From Phyto melanocephala (taxonomy: Eukaryota > Arthropoda > Insecta > Diptera > Rhinophoridae), in NCBI GenBank assembly GCA_941918925.1, contig OW799237.1, forward strand, positions 11,451,201 through 11,515,200: a stretch of 64,000 nt of DNA, read 5' to 3'. The translations under genes were made by a program, and so were the position numbers. The notes beneath the pieces are model-generated. The model was not told the origin of the DNA. It ran no database searches and worked only from the letters and a program-made list of their open reading frames with translations. Positions 1-11,770 of this stretch are shown here, in pieces (position 1 is the stretch's first letter; every line of letters starts with the position of its first letter).

Positions 1-180
1 ATATGCAACACTAATAAACATTTTGAAATTTATGCGATTTTTTATATTAAATGTTGTATATCAAGCGATTTTTTTTTTATAAATAATTATATGTTCCACA
101 TTATTTTTACACAAAATAGGTTTAATTTATAGATTTTTTGCAAAAACTTAATAATTTCTTAATAAAGTTTTTGTAGAAAT

Positions 181-2330
181 TTTGTATTGTATTAGATTTA
201 TAGAAAAAAATTTAGAGCTACTATTTCTGTTTTTTCGTTTCTGTAAAAAAGTTTATAGTCCACTATGATTTTTCCATAGAAAACTTAAGTTCCTTCTCAA
301 ATCTTTTTAGAAACTTTTAGTTCAAAAAGATTTTTTTAAGATTTTCTATAAAAAAAATTCATAATTTACTAAAAAAGTTTGAGTTTAACATGAGTTTTGA
401 GATAAAAGTTTAAGTTCCACTTAATTTTTACACTTTTTCCTTTTGCTCTCCCTTAAATTTAAAAAAAAAAATTACGCGAAACAATTCTCTATAAAAAAAA
501 TAGTTTTCTGTTAAATTTTTTATAAAAATCTTGTGTTCCACAAAAAAAAATTGTATTCCACATATTTAAAAAAATTTTGCTTTCCACTAGATTTTCCATA
601 GAAAATTTTGGGTTCCACTAAATTATCCATAGAAAATTTTGCTTTCCACTAAATTTTCCATAGAAAATGTTGCGTTCCACTAGCTTTTTTATAGACAATT
701 TTGCGTTCCACTAGATTTTCTATAGACAATTTTGATTTCTACTAGATTTTCCATAGAAAATTTTGCGTTCCACTAGATTTTCCATAGAAAATTTTGCGTT
801 CTACTAGATTTCCATAGAAAATTTTGAGTTTCACTAAATCTTTACAAAATACTAGTACTAAAAAATCTAGTACAACGATTTTGCGTTCCACATGAACTTT
901 TAGAGAAAATGTAATGTTCCACTAGATTTTCTTTTCAAAATTTTTCGTTCAACTTGATATCTTATAAAAAATTTTGTGTTCCCATAGAGTCTCCATAGAA
1001 AATTTTTTATCCTCCTTTAAAAAATTGTGCTCCAAGAAAAATTCTGAGTTTCAATTGATTTTCAAATAACATGTTGCGTTCCACTAGATTTCTAAAATAA
1101 TATTTTTATTATAATTTTAACAGATTAACTCACAACAATATGTGTTACCATAGAATATCTATAGAAAATTTTTGCTTTTCACAAAAAAAATTTTGTGTAC
1201 CACATTATTTTTAAAAGAAAAATTTTAGTTTTACTAGGTTTTTACAAAATATCTTGCGTTCTACTGGATGTTTTAGAAAAAATTTCGAGTTCTAATATAT
1301 ACCATTTAGAAAATTTTGTGCTCAACAATATTCTCTTAAGAAAATGTTATGTTCAACTAGATTTTGTATTAATAATTTCTTGTATCTCAACATTTTTTAT
1401 GAAAAAATTTGTATTTTACTAAATTTTCTGTAAGAAACTTTTGCTTTTCTATATTTCTTGAAAAAAATAATTTTGTATTCCACAAGATTTTCTACAAAAA
1501 TAATTTGTATGCCTCTAGGTTTTGTATAGAAAATTTCGCTTAACGTTAGATATTCTACACAAAACTTTAACTAGCGCTAGATTTTCTAAAGAAAACTTCT
1601 AGTTCATTAAGTTTTTTTAAACAAAATTTATGTTCCACTAGATTTTCTTTAAAAAAATTTATGTTCCACTAGATTTTCTTTAAAAAAATTCCTTTCACTA
1701 GATTTTCTACCAAAAATATTAAAAATATTGTGATACAATAGGTTCTCGACAAGATTTTCTATAAAAAAATTTTTGCTTAACTATATTTTTAAAAGAAAAT
1801 TTTATGTTCCACAAGATTTTGGACACTAAAATTTGTATGCAAAAAGATATTTTATAAAAAATTTCGTATAACGCAGTTTTGCTACATAAAACTTATTTTA
1901 CATTATATTTTCTAAAAAAAAATTTTCCGTTCAACAAATTTTTTCTACTAATTTTAAGTTCCACAATTTTTTTAAACTAATTTTATGTTCCAAAATTTTT
2001 TTAAACTAATTTTAAGTTCCATAATTTTTTTAAACTAATTTTAAGTTGAACAATTTTTTTAAACTAATTTTAAGTTTCACAATTTTTTTAAACTAATTTT
2101 AAGTTCCACAATTTTTTTAAACTAATTTATGTTCCACAATTTTTTTAAACTAATTTTAAGTTCCACAAAATTTTCTTCAAAAATTAATTTCACTAGGTTT
2201 TCTTTAAAAAATGCATTCCACCAGACTTTCTACAGAAAATATTGTGTTCAAATAGGTTTTCGACAGAAAATGATGCGGTTGATTACAAAAAAATTTTAAG
2301 TTCCACAAAATTATCGTTTTAGTAATTTTT
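181..2330. repeat. Decayed 30-33 bp minisatellite array
   Basis: About 2.1 kb is built from variants of a unit of roughly 31-33 bp that reads like TTCCACTAGATTTTCCATAG followed by AAAATTTTGCG. The array is most regular between about 590 and 840, where several neighbouring units differ by only a few bases, and becomes degenerate towards both ends with indels and T-runs. Open frames inside it are short and reflect the repeat rather than genes. Age and unit count can only be estimated by eye. Confidence 0.8.
1951..2165. repeat. Homogeneous 30-bp sub-array inside the minisatellite
   Basis: About seven direct units of 30 bp combine TTTTAAGTTCCACA with TTTTTTTAAACTAA. They are much more alike than the surrounding array, suggesting a later local amplification of one diverged unit of the same minisatellite. 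Confidence 0.75.
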
Positions 2331-4344
2331 CTACAGAAAATGTATTGCAATAATTTCTTATATAATTTATTGCAATAATCTTAAATAACATTTTGTTAAA
2401 CTTCACTTTTGAAACCAAATCTTTGTGGTTTTCATTCAATTATTTAAAAAAATTATAATCCATATTATATTCTATAGGATGCTGCTTGTAACTAATTCCA
2501 TTAATAGAGAAAATATATTTTATATATTTTATTTGCAAATGCAATAAAGTGTTTTGTACTCTTTGTTAACTTTTAAAAATGTATATTTTAGTTTTTTTAC
2601 GTTCCACAAAATTTTTCTTTAAGAAAAATGTATTTTTAAACAGATTTTTCTTTCACATAATTTTTCATAAAAATTTACTTTATGTCCTACAAAATTAAGA
2701 ACTTTTTTTTATTATTTTTTGCACCTTTAAATTTTTTTTTTTCAAAAATGGTGGGGGGTTTAAAACTGCCTTGAATTAAGTTTACCCATATTTATGTTGT
2801 AATGCCCGTTTTTAACGAGTTTAATTTACAACAACATATGTGTGTACATATTTGATTCTTTCCAAAAAGAATTCCTAATGATACTCCCATACTTGCCTCT
2901 CGATAATTATTTACTAGGCATGATAAAAATTAAAAAAAAAAACACATTTAAAACACATTAACACTTCAATAATGAGAATTTCATAATACATATTTCATTT
3001 ATTTTTCAACATAATTTATGAGAATTTTTTTGCTTTTCATTGCATTATGAAAAAATCAATATTTAAATAAATATTTTGTGGAAAAAACTACAACAGAAAA
3101 TAAATGAAAATGTGAAGAAAAACGTGCTCATAAATTTATAGATTGTCAACACAGTGAAACAAGCATCCGTGTATCATTTGAGTCACATTAAAATATTGAA
3201 TGAGACCTTAAATGCCTTACAAGATATTTCACATGATATTAAGTAATTTATAACCTCAAAATGTATACACAAACACTTACATACACACACTTACATAAAT
3301 ACAATTTCTTTTTAAAATAAAATTAATGATGATAAAAGAAGTAGAGTTGAGAAAAGGTTTTTTCTTTGGTTCCTAATATACATTTCTACCTTCTAAATAC
3401 CACCATAAGCATATAATTTTCCTTTTTACACTTCTACTTTAACGTGTCTTATCAGCCATTTATCAAGCAGAGCTAAAGAGGGTGTCAATCGAACCCAAAA
3501 TAACGTCAATAATCATTAAAGAAAACCTTTATAGTCAACACTAGAATATAAATAGACAAAAAAAAAAACACACACACACATTTTTAAGTGGCTCCTACTC
3601 TTGCTGTTGAAATTAGAAGACAGCATCTCTGTGTCTATTATTTACGTTTATTTTTTCTTAAATTTTTATTTAAAGAACTTAACTGCGTTTTAAGTGTTAA
3701 ATTACTTTTGAGAAAACAGAACTGAAAATATTGTCAATTTATGGCTGAAGGAAATAAAAAAATTATAAAAATGATAAGAGAAATTTATGATTTTTTTTTT
3801 TCTAAAATTTTTCAATTTTATTTTAAATAGTGACGATGATGTGAATGGCAAAGACCTTGTCATAAATTTAAATTTCGTAAATAAACTTGAGAAAAGTTTT
3901 AAACTTAAAGAAAAATAACACACACCTTGAAAATAACACACAGAGGTTTGTTTAACACACACACGGCAATTAAAATGAAACATTTTGTTTTTAAGTTAAT
4001 GCAAGAGTAACTGTAAGTAAAGACACTCAAAGAAAAAGTAGAATCAATTGAAAAAAGAAATCATTTCAAATATTCATTCAAAGTTATTATGATTCAAATA
4101 ACAAAGTTTAGAGGAATATTTGCAGATAAGTCATATAAATTCTAAATCAATAACAACGTTTTATTTTTATATCAAAATTTATGTAAAAAAATTAATGTTA
4201 GCATCAAAGGACTGGGGGGAGGGGTTAAGTCGCATTTCCCTTTTATATATTTATTAAACCACCATGATAATATTTGCCTTAAACGAGCAACAAATGGATA
4301 GGAGCAGGGACAGTGGTTACCTCAACCAAAGAAAAAATATGATA
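2331..4344. other. AT-rich stretch without recognisable genes
   Basis: AT-rich DNA with homopolymer runs and a (CA)n microsatellite at about 3569-3580. The open frame at 3702-3983 on the minus strand is low-complexity, Phe/Lys/Ser-rich and shows no domain. Nothing else recognised. Confidence 0.6.
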
Positions 4345-4471
4345 CAGGGTGCGACAAAAGTCATCATGAGATTTAACTCTTTTAATTTATTTTGTATTAT
4401 TAAAACTTTTATTTAACAATAAATAAATTTAAAAAAAAAATAAGCCTCACGGTGACTTTTAGCTTACTCTG
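4345..4471. mobile_element. Small MITE-like element with degenerate mariner-type ends
   Basis: The left end begins CAGGGTGCGACAAAAGTC just after a TA. The right end, read on the other strand, begins CAGAGTAAGCTAAAAGTC. These are imperfect terminal inverted repeats around an AT-rich core of less than 100 bp with no coding content. The ends resemble those of the larger element at 4960-5866 (CAGGGTGGGGCAAAAGTC), so it may be a non-autonomous relative. Adjacent TA is clear on the left only. Confidence 0.55.
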
Positions 4472-4959
4472 TTAAGGAAGATGTGAATTTTTTCTTGCAA
4501 ATATTTTTGTAAAATTTTTGTAATTTGAATAGATTCTATTAGTTTCAATTTTGTTCAGTGTAGCATATAAATTACATAAGTGTAAATGAGCACGAAATAA
4601 AAAGTTAAATAAAAATAGATAAAACACGTTAAAACATTAGCTACGTCTGGTAAGTGTCGTTATGATATATAACCCCTTTTTGTCTAACCAAAAGTGCAAC
4701 CAGGAGTGTTGTCTCCACAGTCTGCAGCAAGAAGAAAAAAAAGAAGACACAAAAGTAATAAAACTAAATGTGATTCATCAAATACCCTACACTATCAGGG
4801 GTTTTATGGGAAATTTCAATTGATAATGAAACAATGTGAGTAAAATTTTAACCTTTTTCTCAAATACAATTTTCCATACATATCCCTTTTAAGCTTTTTG
4901 TATGGTACAGTGGGGTATACTTTTAACTTTTTTATTTTAGTTATTAAACAAACTAAGTA

Positions 4960-5866
4960 CAGGGTGGGGCAAAAGTCGCGAAGGGGTTTAAAACAGTCAT
5001 AACTTTTTTATATTTAATTTTTTTTTTTTACAAAATAATAAAATATGATATTGGGAGATTTTTTTAATTTAGGTGTGAAAGATTACGTCACATAAGGGAG
5101 CACCATTTTCAGCCTCGCAAAGTTGAGCTCTTTTAATAGCATTTTCCATGACACGAGTCAGAGTATCTGGCTGCAACGCTCTTATTTCGGCTCCAATATT
5201 CTCTTTGAGCTGTGCAAGTGTTCTGGGTTTATTGATATACACCTCCTCTTTTAAATATCCCCAAAGGAAATAATCTGGTGCTGTTAAATCCGGCGAACGG
5301 GCAGGCCAATTGAATGCTGAATTTTTGCAAATTAAACGTTCGCCTTAAATCTTCCTTAGGAGCTGCATAGTGGTTCGAGCAGTGTGTGCAGTGGCCCCAT
5401 CTTATTGGAACCACATGTAAATTTCCCTTTAATATTCTGCGTAAAGACCGCCGAGACATTTCCAGCTCAGCAAAGCGCCTTCGAGTTGATGTGTCAGGAT
5501 TATCCTCAACACTCTCCATAACGCGTTGAATATTTACTTCACTAATTACAGAATGTGGTCCTCCGCTTCGTGGAAGATCCCTCACTGAGCCTTGTTCCTG
5601 AAAACGTGTCACTAAGCGTCGAATCATTGATTCGGATGGTGAACTCCGCACATTAAAATGACGATGATAGGCTTGTTGAGTTTGAATTATTGATCGATGA
5701 TGTTCAAAATAAAGTTCTATGATTTTGGTTCGCTGGTTAACGTTGTAACCTTCCATAATTAATCTTCCAGATTTATTTTACAAGTCCTAAAAAAAAATAA
5801 AAAAAATAATTAAATTAGAAAAGTTAAAAATTTTTCAAATCCCTTCGCGACTTTTGCCCCACCCTG
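4960..5866 (-). mobile_element. Tc1/mariner-superfamily element, internally deleted, with perfect TIRs
   Basis: The ends are 26-bp perfect terminal inverted repeats (4960-4985 and 5841-5866), beginning CAGGGTGGGGCAAAAGTC, and each is flanked by TA (4958-4959 and 5867-5868), the target duplication expected of the Tc1/mariner (IS630) superfamily. The 907-bp body carries a broken transposase on the minus strand. Perfect TIRs together with a deleted catalytic core fit a formerly mobilisable, non-autonomous deletion derivative. Confidence 0.88.
5069..5756 (-). pseudogene. Tc1/mariner-type transposase, internally deleted
   Basis: Translation starts at 5756. The first 110 residues or so are an intact DNA-binding part: an N-terminal helix-turn-helix of DUF4817 type (the QAYHRHFNV region, residues about 29-37), a Pro-Arg-Ser-Gly-Gly linker (residues 63-67) and a second HTH ending around RRILKGNLH. 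The block that should carry the first catalytic Asp is missing. Reading then resumes out of frame with the second-Asp motif, recognisable as WFQ-stop-DGATAHTA, and, after a further frame change, with DLTAPDYFLWGYLKEE and a C-terminal tail ending FHT before the TAA at 5069-5071. So the element lost one catalytic block and gained a stop and frameshifts; the protein cannot be active. The first continuous open frame covers 5229-5756. The two-HTH plus DDE_3 architecture is known for this superfamily. Confidence 0.82.
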
Positions 5867-5868
5867 TA

Positions 5869-6811
5869 TCATTAGAAAAATCTATGCATTAGTTTTATTG
5901 TATTACATTTGAACTTATCTTTCAACTAGTAAAAATCTTTAAATTGTTTTTAAGTTGTAAATTTAGAAGTGCTCATAAAATGCGTTATATATCACCTATT
6001 TTATATTAATAATAACTACCGTCATTTAAAACCCCTATTTATATACATTATTTCCTTTTAATGTTTAGTGTACTTCAAATTAAACTTAACACTTTTTATA
6101 TATCTGCATAAATATTAAAAACACCATCCCCTCCTTCATTCTCAACTACACAAAAGGAGCAGCAAATAATGTTCTTACAATGAGGACGACCTTAGCAGCA
6201 ATAACAACACATAGTTGGCATTAACAAGGCATTAAATGTTGAAACATTTAACTCCTTTTTCATATGCAAAGACATTTTGTCTACAATGGCAGCAAAATGA
6301 AATGGTACTTATTTAAAAGTTTTAAAGGCTTGTTGAAAGGAAAAATTTATTAGCAAAATGTTAGAATTTTAATTAAGAGCGTTAATTGTTTATGCTAAAT
6401 GACTTTATAAAGGAATTTCTTTTATTGTGTGTGTGTGTGTGTGTGTTTTTCGCAGAATACAAAATACTAAATAGACACAAGGAGAGCTATGACCTTTTAG
6501 GCAACAAGAACTTGTTATTAATAATTTGTGCAGGTAAAAGTATTTTTAGATTAAAGATTATTTAAGCGAAAAGGAAAATTTTGTGTTTTCATTTGTGTAT
6601 ACATTTTTTATTTTTATTATATTTTGAGCCATTATTACAACGTGCCGTTAGTTGAAGCTGGGATTTTTTGTGCCCGATTAATAGCTTTGTATTATTAAAA
6701 CTTCCATTTTTTATTAAAAGTATTATTAATATTGTAATTAAAGGATAAAAAAATAATGAATGGGGCCTTTAACTAATGGCACGTTGTAAAATTGGCCCTT
6801 AAACAATTTTC
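5869..6811. other. AT-rich stretch with (TG)n microsatellite
   Basis: No gene recognised. A (TG)n run of about 20 bp lies at 6426-6446. The remainder is unremarkable AT-rich sequence. Confidence 0.6.
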
Positions 6812-7990
6812 GAAAAGTACTTTTTTGACACACTTTATAAAATATTTTTATTATTTCCACAATTTTAAATCTTAAAAATTTTTAACATATTTACAAAACA
6901 ATTTACTTTTTTAAAAAAAGTACTTTTTTACTACTCATTAAAAAAATTAGCTTCTACTTATGATTTTTGCAAATATTTAATTTATATAATTTTTTTACCT
7001 TATTCAAAGCATTGCTTTTTAATGTAAAAATTGTAAACAGATATAAAAAATAACTTTTAAAAAATAGTACTTTTTTACTACTCTTTACAAAATTTAGCTT
7101 CTACTCATGATTTTTGCAAATATTTAATTTATTTAATATTTTTACGTAATTTGTAGCATTATATTTAAATGCAAAAAATTTAAACAAATTGAAAAAACAA
7201 CTTACTTTTTCAAAAAAGTACCTTTTTACTACTCTTTACAAAATTTAGCTTCTGCTTATGATTTTTTTAAAATATTTAATTTATATATTTTTGTAACCTT
7301 ATTCAAAGCATAATTATTAAATGTAAAAAGTGCAAACAGATTTAAAAAAATTCACTTTATGAAAAAAAGTACTTTTTTACTACTTTTTTACAAAAAATAC
7401 CTTCTAATTATATATTTTTTTTAAATATTTAATTTATATATTTTTGTAACCTTATTTAAAGCATTATTATTAAATGTAAAACGTGCAAACAGATTTAAAA
7501 AAAATTCTCTTTATCAAAAAAGTACTTGTTTGCCTCCCTCTACAAAATTTAGCTTCTACTTGTGATTTTTTTTTAATTTTTAATTTATTTAAGTTTTTAA
7601 TCTTATAATATAATTTAATCTTAATATAATAATCTTATAATATAATAATTCTTTAATTATTTTAAAATATAAAAACACATTTTAAAAACAACTAACCTAT
7701 TCAAAAAAGTACTTTTCACTACTCTTTTCAAAATCTAGCTTCTGCTCACGATTTTTTTAAATATTTAATTTAGTTAAGTTTACTCGACTAATAGCATGAA
7801 AGTACCTTTTAATATCCTTTTTTTAAGTCCTTTTTCTTTTACTTTTATTTAAAGTAAAATCGTGTAAATTTTGAATACTTTCAAAAATATTACTCTTTAG
7901 CCTTTCTTATTAAAAAAAAAAATTTTATTTAGCCATTTACGAAATTTAGCTTTTACCTATTAAAGTATTTGATTTATTTGATGTTTTTGC
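6812..7990. repeat. AT-rich satellite of about 150 bp, roughly eight units
   Basis: A landmark like AAAAAAGTACTTTTTTACTA followed by a CAAAATTTAGCTTCTACT block recurs near 6812, 6917, 7058, 7212, 7362, 7517, 7700 and, strongly decayed, 7880. Most spacings are about 140-180 bp. Units share the order: GTACTT-T-run, TTTAGCTTCT, ATTTAATTTAT, AATGTAAAA. The array is old, since units differ by many substitutions and indels. Confidence 0.75.
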
Positions 7991-10523
7991 TTGACTCATA
8001 GCAATTTAAAAATTATCTTAATACTTTGTTTTACAGAAAGACCTCTTTCTAATTCTTATTTGCATACCTATAGTGTCCAAGGGTATAAATAGCATTGTCA
8101 TTCCGTTTATTATTTCTACAATAATGATTTTCAACTCAATAAATAAGATATCTTCTGAAATCTTATTGTAAAAGGAAGTCTTTTGAATCATGTCCATCTG
8201 TCCGTGTGTTCGTCTTAATATACATCTAGACTTACAAAAGTCTATCAAGAATATTATTTGAATTTTTCGTGGAACAAAATTTTGTTTGTATTTTATTTCC
8301 CAAATGGAAACTATCCCCTTTTTTTATCATTATCTCACGTTGCTGCCAACTACGTAATTCGCTCTTTGAATTACTTATGCGAATTACTTTGTTCGCACAA
8401 CCTATTCTTGATTGGTTTTGACAATTATTTCTGTTTTTTTATTATGTACGAAAAATATAAGTACAAACATAAAAATAAATATTTTAGAAAATTTCAAAAA
8501 CTTTCCTCTTATAGGCATCAGACCTCTGATCATGATTTCACCTTTTCGATCATTTTCAATATAAATTATAATTTCCTAAGCGCTACAATTTGCTGTTCAA
8601 TTTAATGGAAATTATTTTTTCATCTTTTTTCGCTTGTCTTTGATAAACTGCCAAAAAGAAATTAGAGAAGGTAATGAATTTATTGTAATTCAGATTTCAA
8701 ATGAATTATCTACATAGATGTCACGTAATTCTGATAATATTTTTTTTATGGAAAATTATGTAACTTTAATCGTTGTTAATCTTTGAATTAAGAATAAGAC
8801 ATAAAATCACGAATTTCCTTGTCGTAGAATCATAATATTAGTGAATCTAATATAATTACATTAACCGTGAATATTATCAGCCAGTGGGCGGTTTTGGCAC
8901 ACTTCCTTGGAGCTAAAATTATAAAACAATTTTATAATATTGTATTAAAGTATTTTTTCTGGAGGTAGCAAAAGCTTTAAAAATTTTCTCTAGGGGTTGG
9001 GGGTCATAATCTTAAACTGAGATAATTTTAAATGTGTCTTAAATGTAAATAGTTTATTTTTTTTTAATTCGAAGGAAGGGGGAATTAACCCCCAAAAAAT
9101 GGTCTAGTTACATCCATTAATGTGTGAGAGTTTGGTGGCAATCCTCCCAGTAGATCAATCATAATGTAGCTGCTAAACATGTTTGCCGAATATGTGCGTA
9201 TCGCACAGAGAACGTACCATCGGGTTCCCTATGTTCGAGTTCAAGACAGAATTTTAGCTGAGCTTTAACGAAAATTCATAAATAAATTTATATCCAAAAG
9301 ATCTATCTTCCCCTAGCCTCGCAAGTTTACCTGAACAGACTGCCTTAGACTTTGTATGGGCTTATGTCAAGCAAGAGTTGAACAAAGCAAAATCAGTTAT
9401 TTTCACTTAATTAATACAGTCCATTAAACAAGGCAATGCCGACTTCAAACCTTTAGGCTACAACTAATATTTCGTTTGATCAGATATCACAATTACATTG
9501 AAGTTTCTATAAAATAAAAAAAAAAAATAAATAAATGAAATATATTGATTAAAAAATTAATTAAATTTTTTTATTAAAGCGATATTGCTGCGCCACTTTA
9601 TACTTTCTTAAAAACAAGAAAAATCTATTTAACATATTTTGAAATTAACCAATTTAATTGTATTGAATTAAATTGAATATAATTTATATTCGTTAATTCA
9701 ATTTTGACACATATACATGTAATGACACAAATTTTCATTTTTTTACCTCAAACTATATAACTTTGGCTTAAAAAATGTTCATCACGTTTTAGAATTTATA
9801 AAATATATTTTTGGGAATTTTCAAATTCCATATAAAATAAATAAATCATCGTCATCGTCGTCATCATCATCGTACTCTCATTGTTGGCAACATTTTGTTC
9901 TGATTGCATTTCATTATGAAAATAAAACAACAACAAAAAATTGCAACAAGAATTCATAATTTAATAAAACAAATGAAAAAAGAAAATAAATTCCTGAATT
10001 TAATATGTTTTTATTGCAACAAAATTTAAAACTGAAAAAATAAAAAAATTTATTATGCGTACGTGCCTGAAATTTTACTCAGTTTTAAACAAAAATAAAA
10101 TCAAGGCCAATAGAACAAAATACAAGGCAACAATTATGAGTCTTTTAGTTATTTTAGTTTTTTTTTCGCTTTGACAAAACATCAAACTTTAACAAAGCGA
10201 GCGAACAACTTTGAAGTTTAAATAGCCTCCTTTATGCTTGATTTATTCACTCGAAGTACAAAAAAAAATTACAACAATAAAAGCAAAGAAAAAAAGAATG
10301 AAAATAAAATAGCGCATCAAAAACCAAATCAAAACTTTGTTTGTGTCTCTTTAAAAAGTTATCTGTCATACCTGTTGACAATGATTGATGGCCACGACAA
10401 TGAGACATAACAAAGTCGCTGTTTACAGTGTGTCTTCTATCTGGCCAAATATTTTAAAAAAGGAAAACATAAAATAAAACTTAGGAATTACTTTAGTTTG
10501 TTACAAAAATAAAAGGACTCTGC
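7991..10523. other. Long stretch with no recognised gene
   Basis: AT-rich sequence with a (ATC/GTC)n-type simple repeat at about 9844-9880. Open frames at 8018-8248 (minus) and 8258-8605 (plus) lack recognisable domains and have biased composition, so I do not call them genes. A B-box-like string near 9234 was considered as SINE evidence and rejected. Confidence 0.55.
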
Positions 10524-10583
10524 TATAAAAGGAAACTTTTTTTGTATAAAAAGCGCCGTAAAGTACTTCTTTTTTATCAGTTT
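10524..10583 (+). promoter_or_regulatory. Candidate RNA polymerase II core promoter (TATA plus Inr)
   Basis: Two TATA-like boxes (TATAAAAG at 10524, TATAAAAA at 10545) precede TCAGTT at 10577-10582, which fits the Drosophila initiator consensus TCAKTY. The distance from the second TATA box to the presumed +1 A at 10579 is 34 bp, near the usual 30. A short ATG-initiated frame begins at 10747 but soon stops. No convincing downstream exon was found before the repeat at 10791, so this may be chance in AT-rich DNA or the start of a gene whose exons lie outside the window. Confidence 0.28.
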
Positions 10584-10790
10584 AAGGAGAAAAAAAATAA
10601 GTGAAACCATTGAACAGCCAACAAATTTGAGGAAGCTTTTGTGAAAGAACAACCTGCTTAAGGTTCATGAAAAAGTGCTACCTAATGGGCTTAATAAGAA
10701 TGAGGTATTAAGAAAAAATTTTGGCTTTTAAAATTTAAAAACATCAATGAAGAAATTCCTTTTTAGAAATTTAAAAAAAAATATATTATA

Positions 10791-11605
10791 TCTATATAAC
10801 TATATATAAAAATCAATGTGTGTTTGTATGTTTGTTTGTGCTTTATAGACGGTTAAACGGATGGACCGATTTCCTTGAAATTTTCACAGAATCTTTCTGT
10901 ATGTCTGGAAGGAACTATAGGTTATACTTTGCTTTGAAATTGTAAGTGGGCGGTGTGCCACGTCCTATTAAAGAATAAGTTTTAAATATTATATATCACG
11001 AAAATTAATGCAGCTAGAGTCTTCAAATTAAGTACGGTAAACTTTGACATCCACACAAACATTTGGGTAAAAAATGGGCGGAGTTTCAATAGTAGGCGTG
11101 GCCACATGAGTTAAATACTAAATTTCGTATATTTGGAAAACGATATCGATTGGAGTACTAAAATTTTGCAAGAGCAACTTTGACACCCAAATAAACATTT
11201 CTGCAAAAAATGAATACGTTAGAAATAGTGGGCGTGGCAGCTCTCATAGCAATTGAATACTAAAATTCGTATATTCGGGAAGCGATAACAGTGAGAGTAC
11301 ACAAATTTTGCACGAGAAGCTTAGACATCTATATGACTATTTTGATAAGAATTGGATGCTTCAGTAATAATGGGCGTGGCACCTGTCATATGAATTAAAT
11401 AAAAAAATTCGTATATCTGGAAAGCGATAATAGTTAGAGTACAAAATTTTGCACGAGAAGCTTTGACATCTATATGACTATTTTGATAAGAAATGGATGC
11501 TTTAGTAATAGTGGGCGTGGCACTTGCAAAATAAATATATTTTTGAACTATAAAATTTTTATTTCATTACGATGGGGAAGGTGAAGCACACTGGGTATTA
11601 GCTAG
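10791..11605. mobile_element. Helitron-like non-autonomous element (candidate)
   Basis: The segment starts with TCTATATAAC after an A and ends with GTGAAGCACACTGGGTATTA then GCTAG, followed by T. TC at the start, CTAG at the end (fits CTRR) and insertion between A and T are Helitron hallmarks, and the GAAGCAC...GGGTA...CTAG terminus resembles insect Helitron 3' ends. There are no TIRs, no coding region and no TSD. It contains tandem units of about 140 bp. I see no clear 3' hairpin, so the call is moderate. Confidence 0.48.
11041..11535. repeat. Tandem repeat of about 140 bp with GTGGGCGTGGC motif
   Basis: The string CTTTGACATC or close variants recurs at about 11041, 11177, 11319 and 11461 (spacing 136-142 bp). 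Each unit also holds a TCGTATAT-T-GGAAAGCGATA block and a conserved GGGCGTGGC. The last two units are the most alike, and all lie inside the Helitron-like element. Confidence 0.75.
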
Positions 11606-11770
11606 TCTATATATATAAAAGTGAAACTCTATGTGTGTGTGTGTGTGTAAGCTATAGACTCCGAAACCGTAAAGCCGATCGGACTCAAATTTTGGCAAAT
11701 TGTTGTGCACATTCCAATGAGTGTTTATGGGTGGTAAAAATTGGGTGGGGTTACGCCCATAAAAAATAAG
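11606..11770. mobile_element. Second Helitron-like 5' end, directly abutting the first
   Basis: Immediately after the CTAG terminus a new TCTATATATATAAAA start appears, followed by a (TG)n run (11632-11648) and the block GACTCCGAAACCGTAAAGCC. This is the type of sequence that begins the preceding element, so it looks like a head-to-tail neighbour or a tandem insertion. Its 3' end was not found. Confidence 0.38.

Noticed and set aside
9160..9250. TGTTCGAGTTC looks like a tRNA B box, with a possible A box upstream, suggesting a SINE or tRNA
   Set aside because: The flanking bases do not form a T-arm stem, the A-to-B spacing is too long and the A box is poor.
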